The translations under genes and the position numbers were made by a program. Below the pieces are notes generated by a model, which saw nothing but the letters and a program-made list of their open reading frames with translations, was not told the origin of the DNA and did no database searches. 64,000 nt of DNA from Anagrus nilaparvatae (Eukaryota > Arthropoda > Insecta > Hymenoptera > Mymaridae), in NCBI GenBank assembly GCA_022575985.1, contig JAKSXM010000007.1:35838501-35902500 (forward strand). The letters run 5' to 3'. Position 1 is the first letter of the stretch. Each line of letters begins with the position of its first letter. Below, piece by piece: positions 63,313-64,000 of this stretch.

Positions 63313-64000
63313 TGGAGTTAATCATTTTATTATTAACATCATAGGCAATGGCTGAAGCGCAAGATTTTAAGGAAAATTCAATAATAGCTTTGGATTGTGA
63401 AAATCAAATTTCTAACTATTCAACCTACTCACTGATAGACATCGGAGAAGGCGACATACCGGAAAAATCAAATTGTAAGATATCAAAAACTTAAGTGGCA
63501 TTGGTCCAAGCCAATAAATTTACTAAAACAAAGGTTATAGTTTGCAAAGAAGAAGTGGAAAGGATTGTTTCACGCTGTGTAAAACATTGGTTCACACCTA
63601 ATCAATTAAATACATTGGATTTTTCCAGGGCATCATATTGAGCCAATAACTAGGTCGCAGTGTGAGCAAACGCAACAGCACGGAAATTTTCACTTCAGGA
63701 ATTTGATTGTGACCCCATTTTTAAAGAAAAAAAAATGATTCTGTGGTGACTCCAGTTGAACTCGCGGGATCAAGAAATGGAAATGCAGAAAATTGTATCA
63801 ACGGAAGGTACACGGACCCCTTACAATGATTTAATAGTTAGTGGATATGTGAAATAACATTAAAAGATTACTACACTACAATAAACCTAGAAACAAACCA
63901 TATTGTGCTAAGAACTGGGACCAGATGCAAGTTTAATGAGGAAGAATGTTTAGGTCTATAAGGAGGTTATGTATTTTGGACTTGACTGCCCATCAGTGAA
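63313..64000 (+). pseudogene. Env-like glycoprotein N-terminal part (gypsy)
   Basis: Begins right after a splice acceptor-like 'TTTATTTCAG' (ending 63312) with a short hydrophobic start resembling a signal peptide, then a Cys-containing ectodomain-like sequence. An in-frame stop lies within the first 15 codons and more follow after 63490. Position after integrase is that of env in errantivirus-like elements, which splice a subgenomic env mRNA. Family of the glycoprotein not determined. Clearly inactive; it continues off the window. Confidence 0.5.

Larger units (their letters stand above)
56187..64000 (+). mobile_element. Ty3/gypsy-type element with env-like frame, runs off right edge
   Basis: 5' LTR, tRNA primer site, gag with zinc knuckle, protease, decayed RT, RNase H, integrase and an env-like frame lie in the standard gypsy/errantivirus-like order. 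Two other elements are nested in it: a hAT MITE (57472-59169) in gag and a foldback MITE (about 61050-61450) before RT. Many stops and shifts. The 3' LTR is outside the window. Confidence 0.85.

Noticed and set aside
7000..64000. CRISPR array, bacterial operon or prophage
   Set aside because: Tandem repeats lack unique equal-length spacers. All recognised proteins are eukaryotic mobile-element types, and there are no ribosome-binding patterns.

Overview
This window looks like a transposon-rich, AT-rich stretch of an arthropod (most likely insect) nuclear genome. The evidence is the mix of element families: R1-clade LINEs, Penelope-like elements with a GIY-YIG nuclease, copia, BEL/Pao and gypsy LTR elements, hAT transposons, Helitrons and tRNA-derived SINEs. 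No intact host protein gene was found; one possible host exon lies at 37579-37953. Nearly every open frame belongs to a mobile element, and most are broken.

Layout. 1-5570: two R1-clade LINEs head to head, joined by an (ATT)n tract, with a short poly(A)-tailed retroposon tail. 5569-6794: broken hAT transposase (-). 6952-15507: Penelope-like element with an inverted terminal copy, split by a 4.8 kb DNA transposon (8560-13363) with very long inverted repeats. 15508-20958: AT-rich tandem repeats. 20959-22389: 300 bp foldback between Helitron pieces. 22600-24400: decayed hAT gene holding a MITE. 24990-30200: hairpin repeats and an R1-like LINE split by a foldback element that itself holds a complete 1.1 kb non-autonomous Helitron. 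30975-37224: two LTR-like copies enclosing a 4 x 400 bp tandem array. 38396-42864: copia element with target duplication. 43195-44690: second Penelope-like element. 44749-45790: Helitron helicase relic. 46003-46300: inverted pair of tRNA-derived repeats. 47614-49484: 3' end of an LTR element with an env-like frame. 51130-51490: Penelope 3' ends. 53065-54020: third Penelope-like element with a SINE inside. 54030-55660: BEL/Pao pol (-). 56187-64000: gypsy element running off the right edge, carrying a hAT MITE and a foldback MITE.

Most interesting: each 400 bp repeat at 33867-35551 contains, on the minus strand, all three conserved boxes and three stems of a type III hammerhead self-cleaving ribozyme. 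Its two hairpin loops are perfectly complementary over 11 nt. The array is flanked by an 11 bp direct repeat, as expected if a multimeric RNA was reverse-transcribed into the genome. This resembles the 'retrozyme' class. Penelope-like elements, proposed as helpers for animal retrozymes, occur at least three times here, and their 3' ends carry type I hammerhead-like motifs. The system would be: Penelope RT/GIY-YIG protein as the mobilising machine, and the 400 bp ribozyme repeat as a non-coding RNA parasite. The fold was derived by eye, and activity and mobilisation are untested.
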